DNA from: Verrucomicrobiota bacterium
GTDB lineage: Bacteria; Verrucomicrobiota; Verrucomicrobiia; Verrucomicrobiales; DEV007
Assembly (NCBI GenBank): GCA_030625775.1
Contig: DAOUQC010000009.1
Span: 17,751-81,750 of the forward strand
Direction: 5' to 3'
Length of the DNA: 64,000 nt
The notes under the pieces were generated by a model. It had not been told where the DNA came from, made no database searches, and saw nothing but the letters and a program-made list of their open reading frames with translations. Of this stretch, positions 19,444 through 29,700 are shown piece after piece; within the stretch, counting starts at the first letter, position 1, and every line of letters starts with the position of its first letter. The translations under genes and the position numbers were made by a program.

Positions 19444-20451
19444 ATGGATGATACAAGAGCACAATTAATCCGGGCTGTTCAAGGAGGCTTACCCTTTATT
19501 CAACGGCCGTTTGCTGCCCTGGCAGAAAAAGCAGGGCTTGGTGAAGCCGTCGTAATTTCCGGTTTGCAGGAACTCAGTGAAGAAGGTGTGCTGCGGGAAA
19601 TTTCAGCAGTACTCGAAGGCAGCGCCCTGGGATACGACAGTGCTTTAGTGGCGGGAACCGTGCCTGAATCAAAACTGGAAAAAGCCGTGGAAGCCATCAA
19701 CGCCCATCCGACTGTTACCCATAACTATCTGCGAGGGCATGAATACAATTTGTGGTTCACTGTCGCCGTGCCGCCAGAAATGAGTCTTGATCGCACTCTC
19801 GAACTTCTCGCCAAAGAATCTGGAATTGATCAATTTCATCCTCTGCGCAGAACCCACACTTTTAAAATCGGGGTCAACTTTGATCCCAAAAGCCTGAAAA
19901 ACAGCACCACTGAAATAGCGAGTGGGAAGGTCGAGTCGTTCACCGCAGATGCGACTTCAGCCAAAAAATTCAGGGCCTTGCAAACACCTCTTTCCTTTGT
20001 GAAGCAACCCTTCGAAATTCTGGCAAAACAAGCCGATTGCTCTGCTGAAGAACTTCTCGATTTTGCCAATCAACACCAGGGTGGGGCAATTCGGCGCTAC
20101 GTGGGCACCCTCCGCCATCGCAAGTTGGGCGTAAGGGAAAATGGCATGGTGGTTTGGAACCTGCCTGTAGAGAACATCGAGAAAATTGGCCAACAATTCG
20201 CCAATGCTCCGGAAGTGAGCCACTGTTATGCCCGCAATACCATCGAAGGTTTTCCCTATAATGTCTACAGCATGGTCCATGGCCCCAGCCAGGAAAGTTG
20301 CCATGAAATTGCCCGGGATCTTGCTGAACAATCCGACTGTAAAGACTACGCGGTTCTTTTCAGTGAGAAAGAATTCAAGAAACAACGCCTGCGCTATTTT
20401 CTGCCCGAACTCGATCAATGGTGGCAGCAGCGGACGATGGTATCAGGTTGA
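19444..20451 (+). CDS. nirDL: Siroheme decarboxylase, fused NirD/L type
   Basis: The 335-residue protein contains two Lrp/AsnC-like units in tandem. The first has QRPFAALAEKAGL, VTHNYLRGHEYNLWFTV and HPLRRTHTFKIGV. The second has KQPFEILAKQADCS, GGAIRRYVGTLRHRKLG and VSHCYARNTIEGFPYN. These are the hallmarks of AhbA/B and NirD/L/G/H siroheme decarboxylases, which produce 12,18-didecarboxysiroheme in heme d1 synthesis. One fused chain replaces the separate subunits found in pseudomonads. It is 166 bases after nirS, beyond a hairpin, so it may have its own promoter. Confidence 0.9.
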   Translation: MDDTRAQLIRAVQGGLPFIQRPFAALAEKAGLGEAVVISGLQELSEEGVLREISAVLEGSALGYDSALVAGTVPESKLEKAVEAINAHPTVTHNYLRGHEYNLWFTVAVPPEMSLDRTLELLAKESGIDQFHPLRRTHTFKIGVNFDPKSLKNSTTEIASGKVESFTADATSAKKFRALQTPLSFVKQPFEILAKQADCSAEELLDFANQHQGGAIRRYVGTLRHRKLGVRENGMVVWNLPVENIEKIGQQFANAPEVSHCYARNTIEGFPYNVYSMVHGPSQESCHEIARDLAEQSDCKDYAVLFSEKEFKKQRLRYFLPELDQWWQQRTMVSG

Positions 20452-20603
20452 TATTGATGCCTGAATAAATAGCGAAACAACAAAAAAACTGTGGGGCAGA
20501 TTTCCATATCTGTCAGTGCGATGCACACCTCTCTCAAATGACAGAACGGAATTGGGACAAGTTTTTTTTATTAAGCACTTACACATCCAGGCACTACACT
20601 AAC

Positions 20604-22622
20604 CTATTTACTATACTTATCAAACCACTCCACTATCCTCCGAACCTTATCCGCACGATGGCGAGGTTGACGAATGCCGTGGGACTCATTCGGATAAATA
20701 ACCAGTCCCGTTTCCACTCCCGCCCCGAGCAAGGCCTGATGGAAAGCGCGAGCCATCGGTATCGGGCAACGTCGGTCATCACGCGACTGTAGAATCAAGG
20801 TCGGCGTCTCCACCCGGCCCACATAAGTGATCGGGCTATGATTATCCATCGCATTGGGAACCTGCCAGGGTTTGCCGCCGAACTCCCACTCCGTCCAACT
20901 CTGTAAATCACTCAAGGCCCACATCATCGTCATATCGGTGACCGCATTTTCCGCCACCGCCGCACGGAAACGGATCGTCTGCCCCACCAGCCAGGATGTC
21001 ATGAACCCACCGTAACTGACCCCATAAACAAACAGCTGATCCTTATCAGCCACGCCTTCCTCGATCAGAAAATCAACCCCGCTCATGATGTCACGCATGT
21101 CACCTCCCCCCAAATCACCACGATCGGCATCGAGAAAAGCCAATCCATAACCGGTACTGCCACGGAAGTTGGGTTTGAAGGTTGCGTATCCTTTGGAAGC
21201 AAGGATCTGATCATTAAAACCAGCACCCAGTCCGGCACGGTGATGCGGGCCACCGTGGGGAAGCACGATCAACTTGTAAGGCGGCTTGGCGATATCCGGA
21301 TGCGGCTTGACCAGTGCCCCTTCAATTTCCATACCTTCCCCGTTATCCCAAACCACGCGTTCGCTGCTGGCATTGAGCCTAGACGGCAACTTCTTGCCCT
21401 TAACCGCGGGCCGGAAGCTGCTCTCGAGCTTGCGTTTTTTTGCATGAGCTGTTTCGCTGCCACTCCCATCGCTAATCTCACCGGTATCGACATTGATAAT
21501 GTAACGCTTGGTGGCCAGCCCGACGCTCGCATCGTAAAGCACATGTTTGTCATCCAACCAACAGTCCTCAAGCAAAGACATGCCGGGCGATGGTGTTTTC
21601 TGGAAATCAATATCCGGCGAACGAAAATTGGAAATAATCCGGGTTTCCGCTTTACCTCCATTCGTCACTATCGCCAAATTGTAAATATCCTGATGTGGTC
21701 CACGACGTGGTGAGGTCAGGCAGATCAACCGTGAACCATCCGGTGAAAAACGCGGCGAAAATTCCGGACCATATCCGTCTGTCAGTTGATGCATTTTTTT
21801 CGTGACCACATCAATTTCCCACAGGTCGTAATTTTTATTTATGCTGTAACGCACCGATTCCTGATCGTCCGTGCGGTTGGCATGCACCACCACTTTTTTC
21901 CCGCCAGCTGACCACTGCGGATCGCCATACCAGAACCCGTCATCAGTCAGCCGGGTGATTTTTTCAGCAACGTATTCGCCCGGTTTTTCAGCAAGGTCTG
22001 CAATCCAGATATCAGCCACGCCAAAGCCGGTGTATCCCTCCCCCTGGTCCTGCCGGACGACCTTGACTCCATTTTCAATCTCCGCTCTGGATCGTGGGTC
22101 CACTCCCTCATCTGCTGCAAACAGCAAACGTTTGCCATCCGGCGAAAATGACACATGACCATAAAAACGATCTGGATAAATGCGCCCGTAAGCCTTATTT
22201 GGGCCGCCCAGTGGAATCGCCTTGCCACCTGCAGCCGGGATGAGCCAGAGATCAACTGTTGGCTCGGAATACGGCGGTGCGGCAGGCGTCTGCTTCCAAC
22301 CCTTTGGACGTGGACGTGTTGACAAAAAAACGATCCATTTTCCATCCGGGGAAAACATCGGATTACGCGCATCCGGTTCACCGGCTTCCATTGCTTTGGA
22401 TTTCAAGGGGTTGCCTGTTGATCGCCACAGCGACTGGTGCTGGGTTTTATCTTTGGGGTCAATCCAGTTGTGGATCGCTGCACCAACTTTGCCATCGGGG
22501 GATACCGCAACAGGGTAAAAACTTTCAGCCTGGTAGAGGTCGTCAATTTCCCAAGGCCGAGGCTCCTGGGCGATGAGTGGTATCGACAATAATACAAACA
22601 AACAGATACTTATAAATCGCAT
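20604..22622 (-). CDS. S9 family serine peptidase (prolyl oligopeptidase-like), secreted
   Basis: Starting at the ATG ending at 22622, the protein begins with a signal peptide (MRFISICLFVLLSIPLIAQ); the longer ORF-track start adds 20 unlikely residues. The N-terminal half is a beta-propeller with TolB-like repeats (FSPDGKWIVFLSTR, SFSPDGKRLLFAADEG). The C-terminal half is an alpha/beta hydrolase with nucleophile GVSYGGFMTS, acid loop LQSRDDRRCP and catalytic His in YPNESHGI. It probably hydrolyses short peptides in the periplasm or outside the cell. It is encoded convergently to the nirD/L gene. Confidence 0.9.
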   Translation of the reverse strand: MRFISICLFVLLSIPLIAQEPRPWEIDDLYQAESFYPVAVSPDGKVGAAIHNWIDPKDKTQHQSLWRSTGNPLKSKAMEAGEPDARNPMFSPDGKWIVFLSTRPRPKGWKQTPAAPPYSEPTVDLWLIPAAGGKAIPLGGPNKAYGRIYPDRFYGHVSFSPDGKRLLFAADEGVDPRSRAEIENGVKVVRQDQGEGYTGFGVADIWIADLAEKPGEYVAEKITRLTDDGFWYGDPQWSAGGKKVVVHANRTDDQESVRYSINKNYDLWEIDVVTKKMHQLTDGYGPEFSPRFSPDGSRLICLTSPRRGPHQDIYNLAIVTNGGKAETRIISNFRSPDIDFQKTPSPGMSLLEDCWLDDKHVLYDASVGLATKRYIINVDTGEISDGSGSETAHAKKRKLESSFRPAVKGKKLPSRLNASSERVVWDNGEGMEIEGALVKPHPDIAKPPYKLIVLPHGGPHHRAGLGAGFNDQILASKGYATFKPNFRGSTGYGLAFLDADRGDLGGGDMRDIMSGVDFLIEEGVADKDQLFVYGVSYGGFMTSWLVGQTIRFRAAVAENAVTDMTMMWALSDLQSWTEWEFGGKPWQVPNAMDNHSPITYVGRVETPTLILQSRDDRRCPIPMARAFHQALLGAGVETGLVIYPNESHGIRQPRHRADKVRRIVEWFDKYSK

Positions 22623-22722
22623 AATGATGGGGGTTGCAAGGTAGATAACATGGGGTTGAGGCTGGCGAATCGAAAGCCTCAACCCCCTGTTATCTGCCTC
22701 ACCGTTCTGACTTCTTAACTCC

Positions 22723-24081
22723 TTATTTCTTCGCCTTCGCCTTCCTCACCTTTTTTTTCGCATCCCGCTTTTTCACATCCTTGGAATGTTTGGAGAAAGA
22801 TTCAAATACATCGCCGATCACCAGATCCGCCAGTTGACCCAGTTTGGTCAAAATAATTTGCTCGGCTTCCGGTTTCAGCTTTGAAGTGTTTGGTTCATAA
22901 CCTCCCACTTTATAAGAGTCCGCCGTGGCAATATATCCAATCCCCCCATTCGCATAGCCGACAATGATGGGAATCGCACGGTCGGCGATCGCGTGCTCCA
23001 ACTTAAACCCATACTCGACCATCGGCTCACCAGGCATGGTCAGCATCAGGTAGGGGCCGATTTTGAATGCCATCAACTCAGCACTGATCTCCCCTTCCTT
23101 TCCTGGAAGTGTGATGACTTCGCTTGCCACCTTGATTGGATAGTAATCCCCACGTTCCTTTAGCTTCTCCCGCGTTACATTGTGAGCCAGCGAACGAACC
23201 ACAGCACTACCCAAATCCCGACCAGCCCATTGGATATCGGCCTCGTCTGCACAGCGATAAGGATAACCCGGAAGATTCGGGCGGATATCCCCGGCACATC
23301 CTTGAATAAATAGAGCGCTGGTTTGATCTCCATAACACATCTCCACAAAAGACTGCGCCTCGCCGGGAAAGTCGGCGGTCATTTTCGGGTAACCGTTTGG
23401 ATAAGGGTGCGTGCCCTTGTCTCCCCAGGTGAAAAAACAGGGATGACAAACAGCGTGCATGATCACCGCCAGCGGGGTGAGTGATTTACCATCGTCAAAA
23501 CGTAAGACTTTCACCCGCTGATCATTGGGCCCATCCGGATTGAGGTTCACCACTGAGCGACCATCGATCACTTTGCGCCGATTGATGTTAAAAGCAATTT
23601 TATCCTCTCCGTAACCCACGGTCACCGTGCGCATATTTGCAGCGGCTTTTTTTGAAACAGCAGCCAGTTTATCAACCAGCTCCTTGCCCCATTTGCTCTC
23701 CGGGTCAAAATCCGGACCCGAGTGGTTATGCGACGCCGTGACCATGATATTTTCGGGTGGAACCCCGGTTTCCGCCGCAATGCGTTTGCGCGCCAGTGGC
23801 AGTAGGTCGTTCCAGACATTCACCACATCGATGGTGACGATGGCCGCTTTGCTCGAACCATCGTCGAACACCAAGACACCGGCTTTCAATGGATCACGCA
23901 CCCCATTCACCTTGCGCACATGACCCACCGTGGTCATGCCTTTCACATCGGAGGGAGTGATTTCAATTTTGGCAACTCCGGCCTTGAGATTGGAAGCAAC
24001 GGGGAATTGGCCGTCAACCACTTCGGCCACAGCCTGAGAGGTGAAGACCAGCAACACGAACGAAACGAGTCGATAGTTCAT
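22723..24081 (-). CDS. Secreted neutral/alkaline ceramidase-like protein
   Basis: The ATG ending at 24081 begins a signal peptide (MNYRLVSFVLLVFTSQAVA) and avoids overlap with the upstream gene. The mature protein has ceramidase-superfamily features: LKAGVAKIEITP at the N-terminus, ENIMVTASHNHSGPD for metal binding, an MHAVCHPCFF segment and FIQGCAGDIRPN. It ends in a Lys-rich tail (KKRDAKKKVRKAKAKK). In PVC bacteria many such proteins are annotated as neutral/alkaline non-lysosomal ceramidases, although substrates are mostly unknown. It is only 31 bases downstream of the TIM-barrel gene, so the two are probably co-transcribed. Confidence 0.75.
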   Translation of the reverse strand: MNYRLVSFVLLVFTSQAVAEVVDGQFPVASNLKAGVAKIEITPSDVKGMTTVGHVRKVNGVRDPLKAGVLVFDDGSSKAAIVTIDVVNVWNDLLPLARKRIAAETGVPPENIMVTASHNHSGPDFDPESKWGKELVDKLAAVSKKAAANMRTVTVGYGEDKIAFNINRRKVIDGRSVVNLNPDGPNDQRVKVLRFDDGKSLTPLAVIMHAVCHPCFFTWGDKGTHPYPNGYPKMTADFPGEAQSFVEMCYGDQTSALFIQGCAGDIRPNLPGYPYRCADEADIQWAGRDLGSAVVRSLAHNVTREKLKERGDYYPIKVASEVITLPGKEGEISAELMAFKIGPYLMLTMPGEPMVEYGFKLEHAIADRAIPIIVGYANGGIGYIATADSYKVGGYEPNTSKLKPEAEQIILTKLGQLADLVIGDVFESFSKHSKDVKKRDAKKKVRKAKAKK

Positions 24082-24112
24082 GGAGGGCTTGGGGCTTGCA
24101 TTGATGTCCGGC

Positions 24113-25072
24113 TCAAGCCAGACCAAATTCGCGATCAAGGTTGGCGGATACTTCCTGCAGACGTTCCAATCCACCACCTCCAACTTCCGCGGCCAGCCAG
24201 CCATGGTAATTGATCTCGATCAAAGCCTTGCGCACATCGGCAAAATCCAGATCTCCTTCGCCGATTTTCGCCCATTTGTCCTCTTTACGATTAAAACCTT
24301 TTACGTCTAATTTGATAACCCTCTTGCCCAGAGCGCGTATCCAGTCACCCATCGAACCGTATTTCCAGTGATTGCCAATGTCGAACTGCATGCCCACCCA
24401 GGGTGAATTGAATTCATCCACATAACGGACAAACTTATCTGCAGTCTGATCGTGTCCGCCCTCATGATCATAACAGAATTGATTCCACACGTTCTCGATC
24501 ACAATCGCCACGCCCAGCTCAGCTGCCAAAGGCACTGCTTTTTTGATATTATCCACCGAACGCTTCCAGATTTCCTCCTCTGTGCCATCCTTGCCGTGAC
24601 CCACCACCAACAAAACCGAATGCCCTCCCACCACTTTGGTTTCCCGCAAAGCAGCCTTGAGAGTTTCCAATGCTTCCGCTCGCACCTTGGGATCTGCATC
24701 CGTATGTTTGACCTGCCAATGTTTGGCACACACCGACCCGTCCACAATCAGCCCCGAATCAGCGATCGCTTTTTTCACATCCTCCACATCGCTGCCCGGG
24801 CAGCTCAATTCGATCCCCTGGAACCCCGCCTCTTTGGCAACTTTAAAACGCTCCGTCAGCGAAGCATCCTTCATTCTGACCATGCCAATTTTCAGCGTCT
24901 TGAAGATACGCCCTTTCAGCGGGTCTGACACGGTATCAGCGGCCAGAACCTGACTGCCTGAAGCTGCTGCGCCAATGGCAATAGCCGAAGCCGCAGAACG
25001 CTGCATAAATTGACGCCGGGAAAATTGCGCCTGTGAGTCGAGAGATTGAAGAGGGGTTTCGGAATTCATCAT
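24113..25072 (-). CDS. Tat-exported sugar phosphate isomerase/epimerase-like TIM barrel
   Basis: The start ending at 25072 has AAGGA seven bases upstream. The N-terminus carries a twin-arginine signal (SRRQFMQRSAASAIAIGAAA) ending at VLAA. The rest is a xylose-isomerase-like TIM barrel: FKVAKEAGFQGIELSCPG, VIENVWNQFCYDHEGG, VGMQFDIGNHWKYG and KIGEGDLDFADVRKAL, with Glu, Asp and His metal ligands placed as in AP-endonuclease-2 superfamily enzymes. Family members isomerise or epimerise sugars. The substrate is unknown; export suggests action on extracytoplasmic carbohydrate. Confidence 0.82.
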   Translation of the reverse strand: MMNSETPLQSLDSQAQFSRRQFMQRSAASAIAIGAAASGSQVLAADTVSDPLKGRIFKTLKIGMVRMKDASLTERFKVAKEAGFQGIELSCPGSDVEDVKKAIADSGLIVDGSVCAKHWQVKHTDADPKVRAEALETLKAALRETKVVGGHSVLLVVGHGKDGTEEEIWKRSVDNIKKAVPLAAELGVAIVIENVWNQFCYDHEGGHDQTADKFVRYVDEFNSPWVGMQFDIGNHWKYGSMGDWIRALGKRVIKLDVKGFNRKEDKWAKIGEGDLDFADVRKALIEINYHGWLAAEVGGGGLERLQEVSANLDREFGLA

Positions 25073-25121
25073 ACTAATCCTTAGACCCAACGCGTTTCAC
25101 CGTCCAGAAAATACTGCTCAT

Positions 25122-25214
25122 CCACGAAGCTCACTAAGGAACACTAAGGAACACTAAGATTTTTTATTTATTATCAACATCCGTCAACTTCGTGTGCCTT
25201 CGTGCCCTTAGTGG
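25122..25214. repeat. Modular inverted repeat of CACGAAG and CACTAAGG units
   Basis: The left part reads CCACGAAG then CACTAAGG then further ACACTAAG copies. The right part carries CTTCGTG twice and then CCTTAGTGG, the reverse complements of the left modules, separated by an AT-rich spacer. It lies in the 160-base gap upstream of the TIM-barrel gene and downstream of a small ORF. It could form a long hairpin or cruciform and looks like a dispersed genome repeat. Confidence 0.55.
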
Positions 25215-25232
25215 ACCCCATTCTTATTTTTC

Positions 25233-25496
25233 TTATTTTTTTGGCGGCGTCCGCCCCTCCCCAAAGTATTTCTCGCTGCGATAGCGCAACCACACCCTCA
25301 GCACCTGCGGCACCTTTTCCCGTTCCTCTTTGCTAAGGCTTTCGTAAAGCTCCATCGCCTTCTCCCTTTCCCACCGACAAGCCTTGTTATTGTGGTCATC
25401 CCAGCGGCTCCTGGCCAGGCGAATTCGCCGACAGACCTCCTTGATCAAAGCCTTACCTGTCAACGGTTTGCAATTTTTGTTCTTCTTTGCCGGCAC
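25233..25496 (-). CDS. Small basic protein of unknown function
   Basis: The 87-residue frame uses a GTG start and encodes a Lys/Arg-rich helical protein (LIKEVCRRIRLARSRWDD, REKAMELYESLSKEEREKV). No family was recognised. The regular helical heptads and absence of low-complexity DNA make it more likely real than a chance ORF. It is divergent from the phosphotransferase gene. Confidence 0.5.
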   Translation of the reverse strand: MPAKKNKNCKPLTGKALIKEVCRRIRLARSRWDDHNNKACRWEREKAMELYESLSKEEREKVPQVLRVWLRYRSEKYFGEGRTPPKK

Positions 25497-25542
25497 TACT
25501 GAAAAGAGTATTGGTTTTCGGTCGACTTATGTTACCATCCCG

Positions 25543-25583
25543 CCTTCCTAATTCCTAATTCTCTATTCCTAATTCTCTTCCCC
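25543..25583 (+). repeat. Repetitive pyrimidine-rich leader before a start codon
   Basis: The sequence just before the ATG at 25584 repeats CCTAATTC three times with short T/C spacers and contains no Shine-Dalgarno motif. Similar tracts precede the starts at 45556, 50092 and 58550, and the minus-strand start at 34837. Confidence 0.45.
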
Positions 25584-26693
25584 ATGTCCGCCGAAGAAGT
25601 CGCTAAAAAATTCCAGGTGCCTGGTCGTCTAGTCACCTTGAAAAGCATCACCACGGGTAATGTCAATGACACCTACCTGGCGATTTTGCGCACCACCTTT
25701 TCCGAAGAGCAATTCATTCTTCAACGCATCAATAAGACGGTATTTACTGACCCCGCCCTGGTGATGTCCAACATGAAACGTGTGACCGATCACGCGCATC
25801 GCCGGATCGAAAAAGAAGCCAACGGAGCCGACCGCATCTGGCAACTGCCTCGTGTCATTCCCGCTAAAGATGACAAGGATTATGTCATCGATGAAAAGGG
25901 GGAATACTGGCGGGCCCTCTCATTGATTGCCAGTACCACCTCCTATGATCGTGTCGACAGTATCGAACACGCAGTGGAAACCGGAGTGGTGCTCGGCCAT
26001 TTCCAACGCATCATTTCAGATTTTCCCGTCGATCAACTGGAAGACACCTTGCCGGGATTCCATATCACACCACAGTATCTTGCCAATTACGATGCCATCA
26101 TTGCCTCTCCTGAAGCCCGGGAACGCCTGGCATCTTCCGGTGAAGCTCGGCGACTTGCCCGCTTCGTAGAAGATCGCCGGAGCTTTTGTTCTGTTCTCGA
26201 GGATGCCGTTGTGCGGGGTGAACTCAAATTACGCCCCATCCACGGTGATCCGAAAATCACCAATATCATGATCGACAACCTGAGTGGCAAAGGAACTTCC
26301 ATTGTCGATCTGGATACCGTCAAACCCGGTCTGATTCACTACGATTTCGGTGATGCCGCCCGCTCGTGTTGTAACCCTGCCGGTGAAGAAACCACCGACT
26401 TGTCAGAAGTTTTCATTGATATGGATTTTTTTGAAGGACTGGTAAAAGGCTACCTGCGTCAGGCTAACTCTTTCCTAAGCGAAGCAGATCATGCCTACCT
26501 CTACGATTCCGTCCGCCTGATCGCCTTTGAACTCGGTCTGCGTTTTTTTACTGACTATCTGGCCGGTGACGTTTATTTTAAAACCAGCTATGACGCCCAG
26601 AATCTCAACCGGGCCCGGGTTCAGCTCAAGCTTTGTGACAGCATCGAGTCAAGGGAAAGCCTGATGCGACGAGCGCTGGAGAATAAGGGTTAA
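25584..26693 (+). CDS. APH-fold kinase, N-acetylhexosamine 1-kinase (NahK)-like
   Basis: The 369-residue protein belongs to the aminoglycoside phosphotransferase/choline kinase fold. It has the nucleotide-loop region TTGNVNDTYLA, the QRINKTVFTDP segment typical of NahK-like proteins, the catalytic loop PIHGDPKITNIMID and the metal motif SIVDLDTV. NahK phosphorylates N-acetylhexosamines at C1. Substrate identity here is inferred from those family-specific segments. It has no signal peptide and is cytoplasmic. Confidence 0.8.
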   Translation: MSAEEVAKKFQVPGRLVTLKSITTGNVNDTYLAILRTTFSEEQFILQRINKTVFTDPALVMSNMKRVTDHAHRRIEKEANGADRIWQLPRVIPAKDDKDYVIDEKGEYWRALSLIASTTSYDRVDSIEHAVETGVVLGHFQRIISDFPVDQLEDTLPGFHITPQYLANYDAIIASPEARERLASSGEARRLARFVEDRRSFCSVLEDAVVRGELKLRPIHGDPKITNIMIDNLSGKGTSIVDLDTVKPGLIHYDFGDAARSCCNPAGEETTDLSEVFIDMDFFEGLVKGYLRQANSFLSEADHAYLYDSVRLIAFELGLRFFTDYLAGDVYFKTSYDAQNLNRARVQLKLCDSIESRESLMRRALENKG

Positions 26694-26733
26694 GGCCACT
26701 GTCCTTAATCAAGAAGTGAGTCCAACACAGGCG

Positions 26734-29700
26734 CTACAAGGCTAATGACTCGATCAGCTCCTCCACTCGCTTCTCGGACACCTTCACTCTTCTCGGCAAA
26801 CTCGGAGCGAACTCAGCGACACGCCACTCCATCAACAACCAGCCGCTGCCCCATAACATCGTATTTCCCGGCTCCTCTTTCCAAGCTGCAAACCACTGAC
26901 TCCATAGCCGCTGGATGCGCTCGCGTTTCTCTTCATCCTTGAACAAGGGCAGACTCTTGAGTCGTTTGATCCGCTCTTCCATAGCGAAAAAATAGCGGGT
27001 ATAGCCGGTGAAGCGGTCATATCCAGCACGCCAGACAAAACCTGCGGCCAATAACCACTCGAGCTCTTGTGACAAATCATCCGCGACCAATTGCAAGTGA
27101 CGGTCATCGCGATGATCTTCGATCCAGTCAGATATACGCTGGTAAGTCTCGACCATGGTTTCAAAAGCACTCGTCACCTTGAGCGCGCATTCGTAGAGTT
27201 CTCCTTTACCCTGGGCAGCGGCAGCATCAAAACGAGCTGATGTTCTTGGCATCACTTTTCCCATCGCCCCCTCACAGGCCACCCTCAGTAGATCGACCAG
27301 CAATTCACCCGATCCAGAGTCCATTACGGGCAGCATCATCTTGCCTGCCATCCCCAAGGGGAATTTACGCTGCACGTAATCAAAGTGACCTTTTTCCACA
27401 ATCTGAAACAGCCGGACACAGCCCGCACGATGACTTTCATCCGCTTCGCTTCTGGCCAAAAATGCACGCATTCCGACCGCTTCCCCCTCATCCACCAAAG
27501 CGGGAAACACACCATCCTCAGTCACTTCAGGAATATCATCAAAACCCCATTCTTCACCTCCTGTCATCTCCCAGTCTTCATTCACCTGGATCTCCCGCCG
27601 CTCCCGCATCAGTCCGCTGAGTTGTTGTCGGATTTCATTAACATCCTCACTCAACCCCATCTCTTCCCCACCCTCACTCCACACCCGCACTTTAGGGCGC
27701 AGCTCAGCGGGCAGTCGATCAGGCTCAAACATAACAACATCAACCCGCTGCTCTATGCGTTTAGAAAGAAACTCCGCCAAGTCTTGCAACATAGACTGCG
27801 ATGGCTGCCAGCCGTCCCATTCTTCGACAAAATCCTGTGCTGCTTCACGCCCAGGCGAACAATGCTGACGCTGGGTCTTCGGCAGCGTGCGGATCAACAA
27901 ATACACCCGCTCCTCCAACAAAGCCGGCACAGCCCAGCTCGGCAAATAGTCGGGGAAATCAACGATTTCATCCACGCCAAGCTCAAACACCAGGCCATCC
28001 ATACGCTCACCGGGCGACTGATGGTAGCTGACCTGATAACTTTTTTCCCCATGCCAAACAGCATCGGGCAAACCTTCCAAATCATCGATCTCCCCCCACA
28101 CACAATCCTCCATCGTGATCATCAAGTACTTTTCATGATCCCCCGTTGTGCACCACTTTTGAAAAGCTTTGGCGGTACAAATATTTGCCGGGATTCGGTC
28201 GAGGAAAAAATCGTAAACCGCCTCATCCGACCACAAGCCGCCCGATCGGCGCAATTTGTGTTCGACCCTCTCAACCTGCTCGCGCATTTCTGCCAAATGA
28301 TACAAAAATGCGCCCTTAGTCCGCAAACCGCCACCCAACACCGCCTCGCGCACAAACACCTCATGTGCCTCATCCGGATCGACCCGACCATAAAAAACCC
28401 TGCGCTCATCCACCAAGGTGAGTCCCCCACAACGCACTGTTTCTTTCCCATACACCGCCCCCTGCTGTTCGTTCCAACGAGGCGAGTGGTAAGTTCGACG
28501 ACAAAGATGCGGCACCAGCTCCTCCACCCAGAGCACATCAATCTTGGTGACCTTACGCGCCCAAACCCGACTGGTTTCGACCAACTCAAAACCTAACAAC
28601 CATTCTGCTTTATGTTTACCAAAAAGTCCCGATCCTGGAAAAATAGCAAACTGCCTGCCACCGGTGCTGCAATAGGTTTTTTTTGCTTTATCCCAGAAGC
28701 CAAACTGCATCGGAATGCCCGCCATCAACGATTTGTGCATTTCGTCCTCATCCCCCCACTGGCCTCGCTCGGCAGGCAGAGTTTTTACTTTCACCTTGAG
28801 CGTATCACGCACCAACCTGCTGAGTTCGGCAACAATCTGATCCCACTCCATCACTCTCCGAAAGCTCAGGAAGTTCTGTTTGCAAAATTTACGCAATTGA
28901 TTGCGTTTGAATCGCCGTTTTTCACGAAACGCTCCCACCGCTGACCAAATATGCAACAGGGTGAGAAAGTCGGAGTCCTCATCGGTGAATTGCCTGTGCG
29001 CGTTATCGGCTTCAGTTTGTTTTTCCTGAGGACGCTCCCTCACATCCATCACACTCATCCCCCCCACCATAACCAACACAGCATCCAGCACCTCACGCCT
29101 GGAAGCTTCGATCAACATCCTTCCCAAACGAGGATCGAGAGGCAGTCGTGCGAGTTTATAACCCAAATCCGTCAACGAGCCCGCTGACCCCTTCGAAGCC
29201 TTTGTCGCCAATGACTCCATCGCCCCCAATTCTTCCAAGGTTCGATGCCCCTCACTGATCGCCGTCCCCGATGGAGGGCTGAGGAAGGGAAACTCACGCA
29301 CATCGGGCAGCCGCAGTGATTTCATCCGTAGAATCACTCCCGCCAAAGAACTGCGCCGGATTTCAGGATCGGTGTATTCATCAGCCAGATCCAAAACCTC
29401 TTCGCTGTAAAGTCGCACACACACACCCTCGCTGACCCGCCCGCAGCGTCCTCGCCTTTGTCGCGCACTCGCCTGACTGATCTGCTCGACTTGCAAACGT
29501 TGAATTTGCCGCGAAGGATTCCATCGACTGACTCTCGCTAGACCACTATCGATCACATACACAATGCCAGGGATCGTGACACTGGTCTCAGCAACATTGG
29601 TAGCCAGCACCACCCGGCGATTAACTCCGCCCAGTTTGAATACCCTCTCCTGCTCATCAAGTCCGAGCCGGGCGAACAACGGCAGAATGTCCGTGCCCGT

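Noticed and set aside
27385-28596. 403-residue plus-strand ORF inside hrpA
   Set aside because: It lies entirely antisense to the strongly supported helicase gene and shows only composition-driven His/Pro/Ser-rich sequence with no domain.
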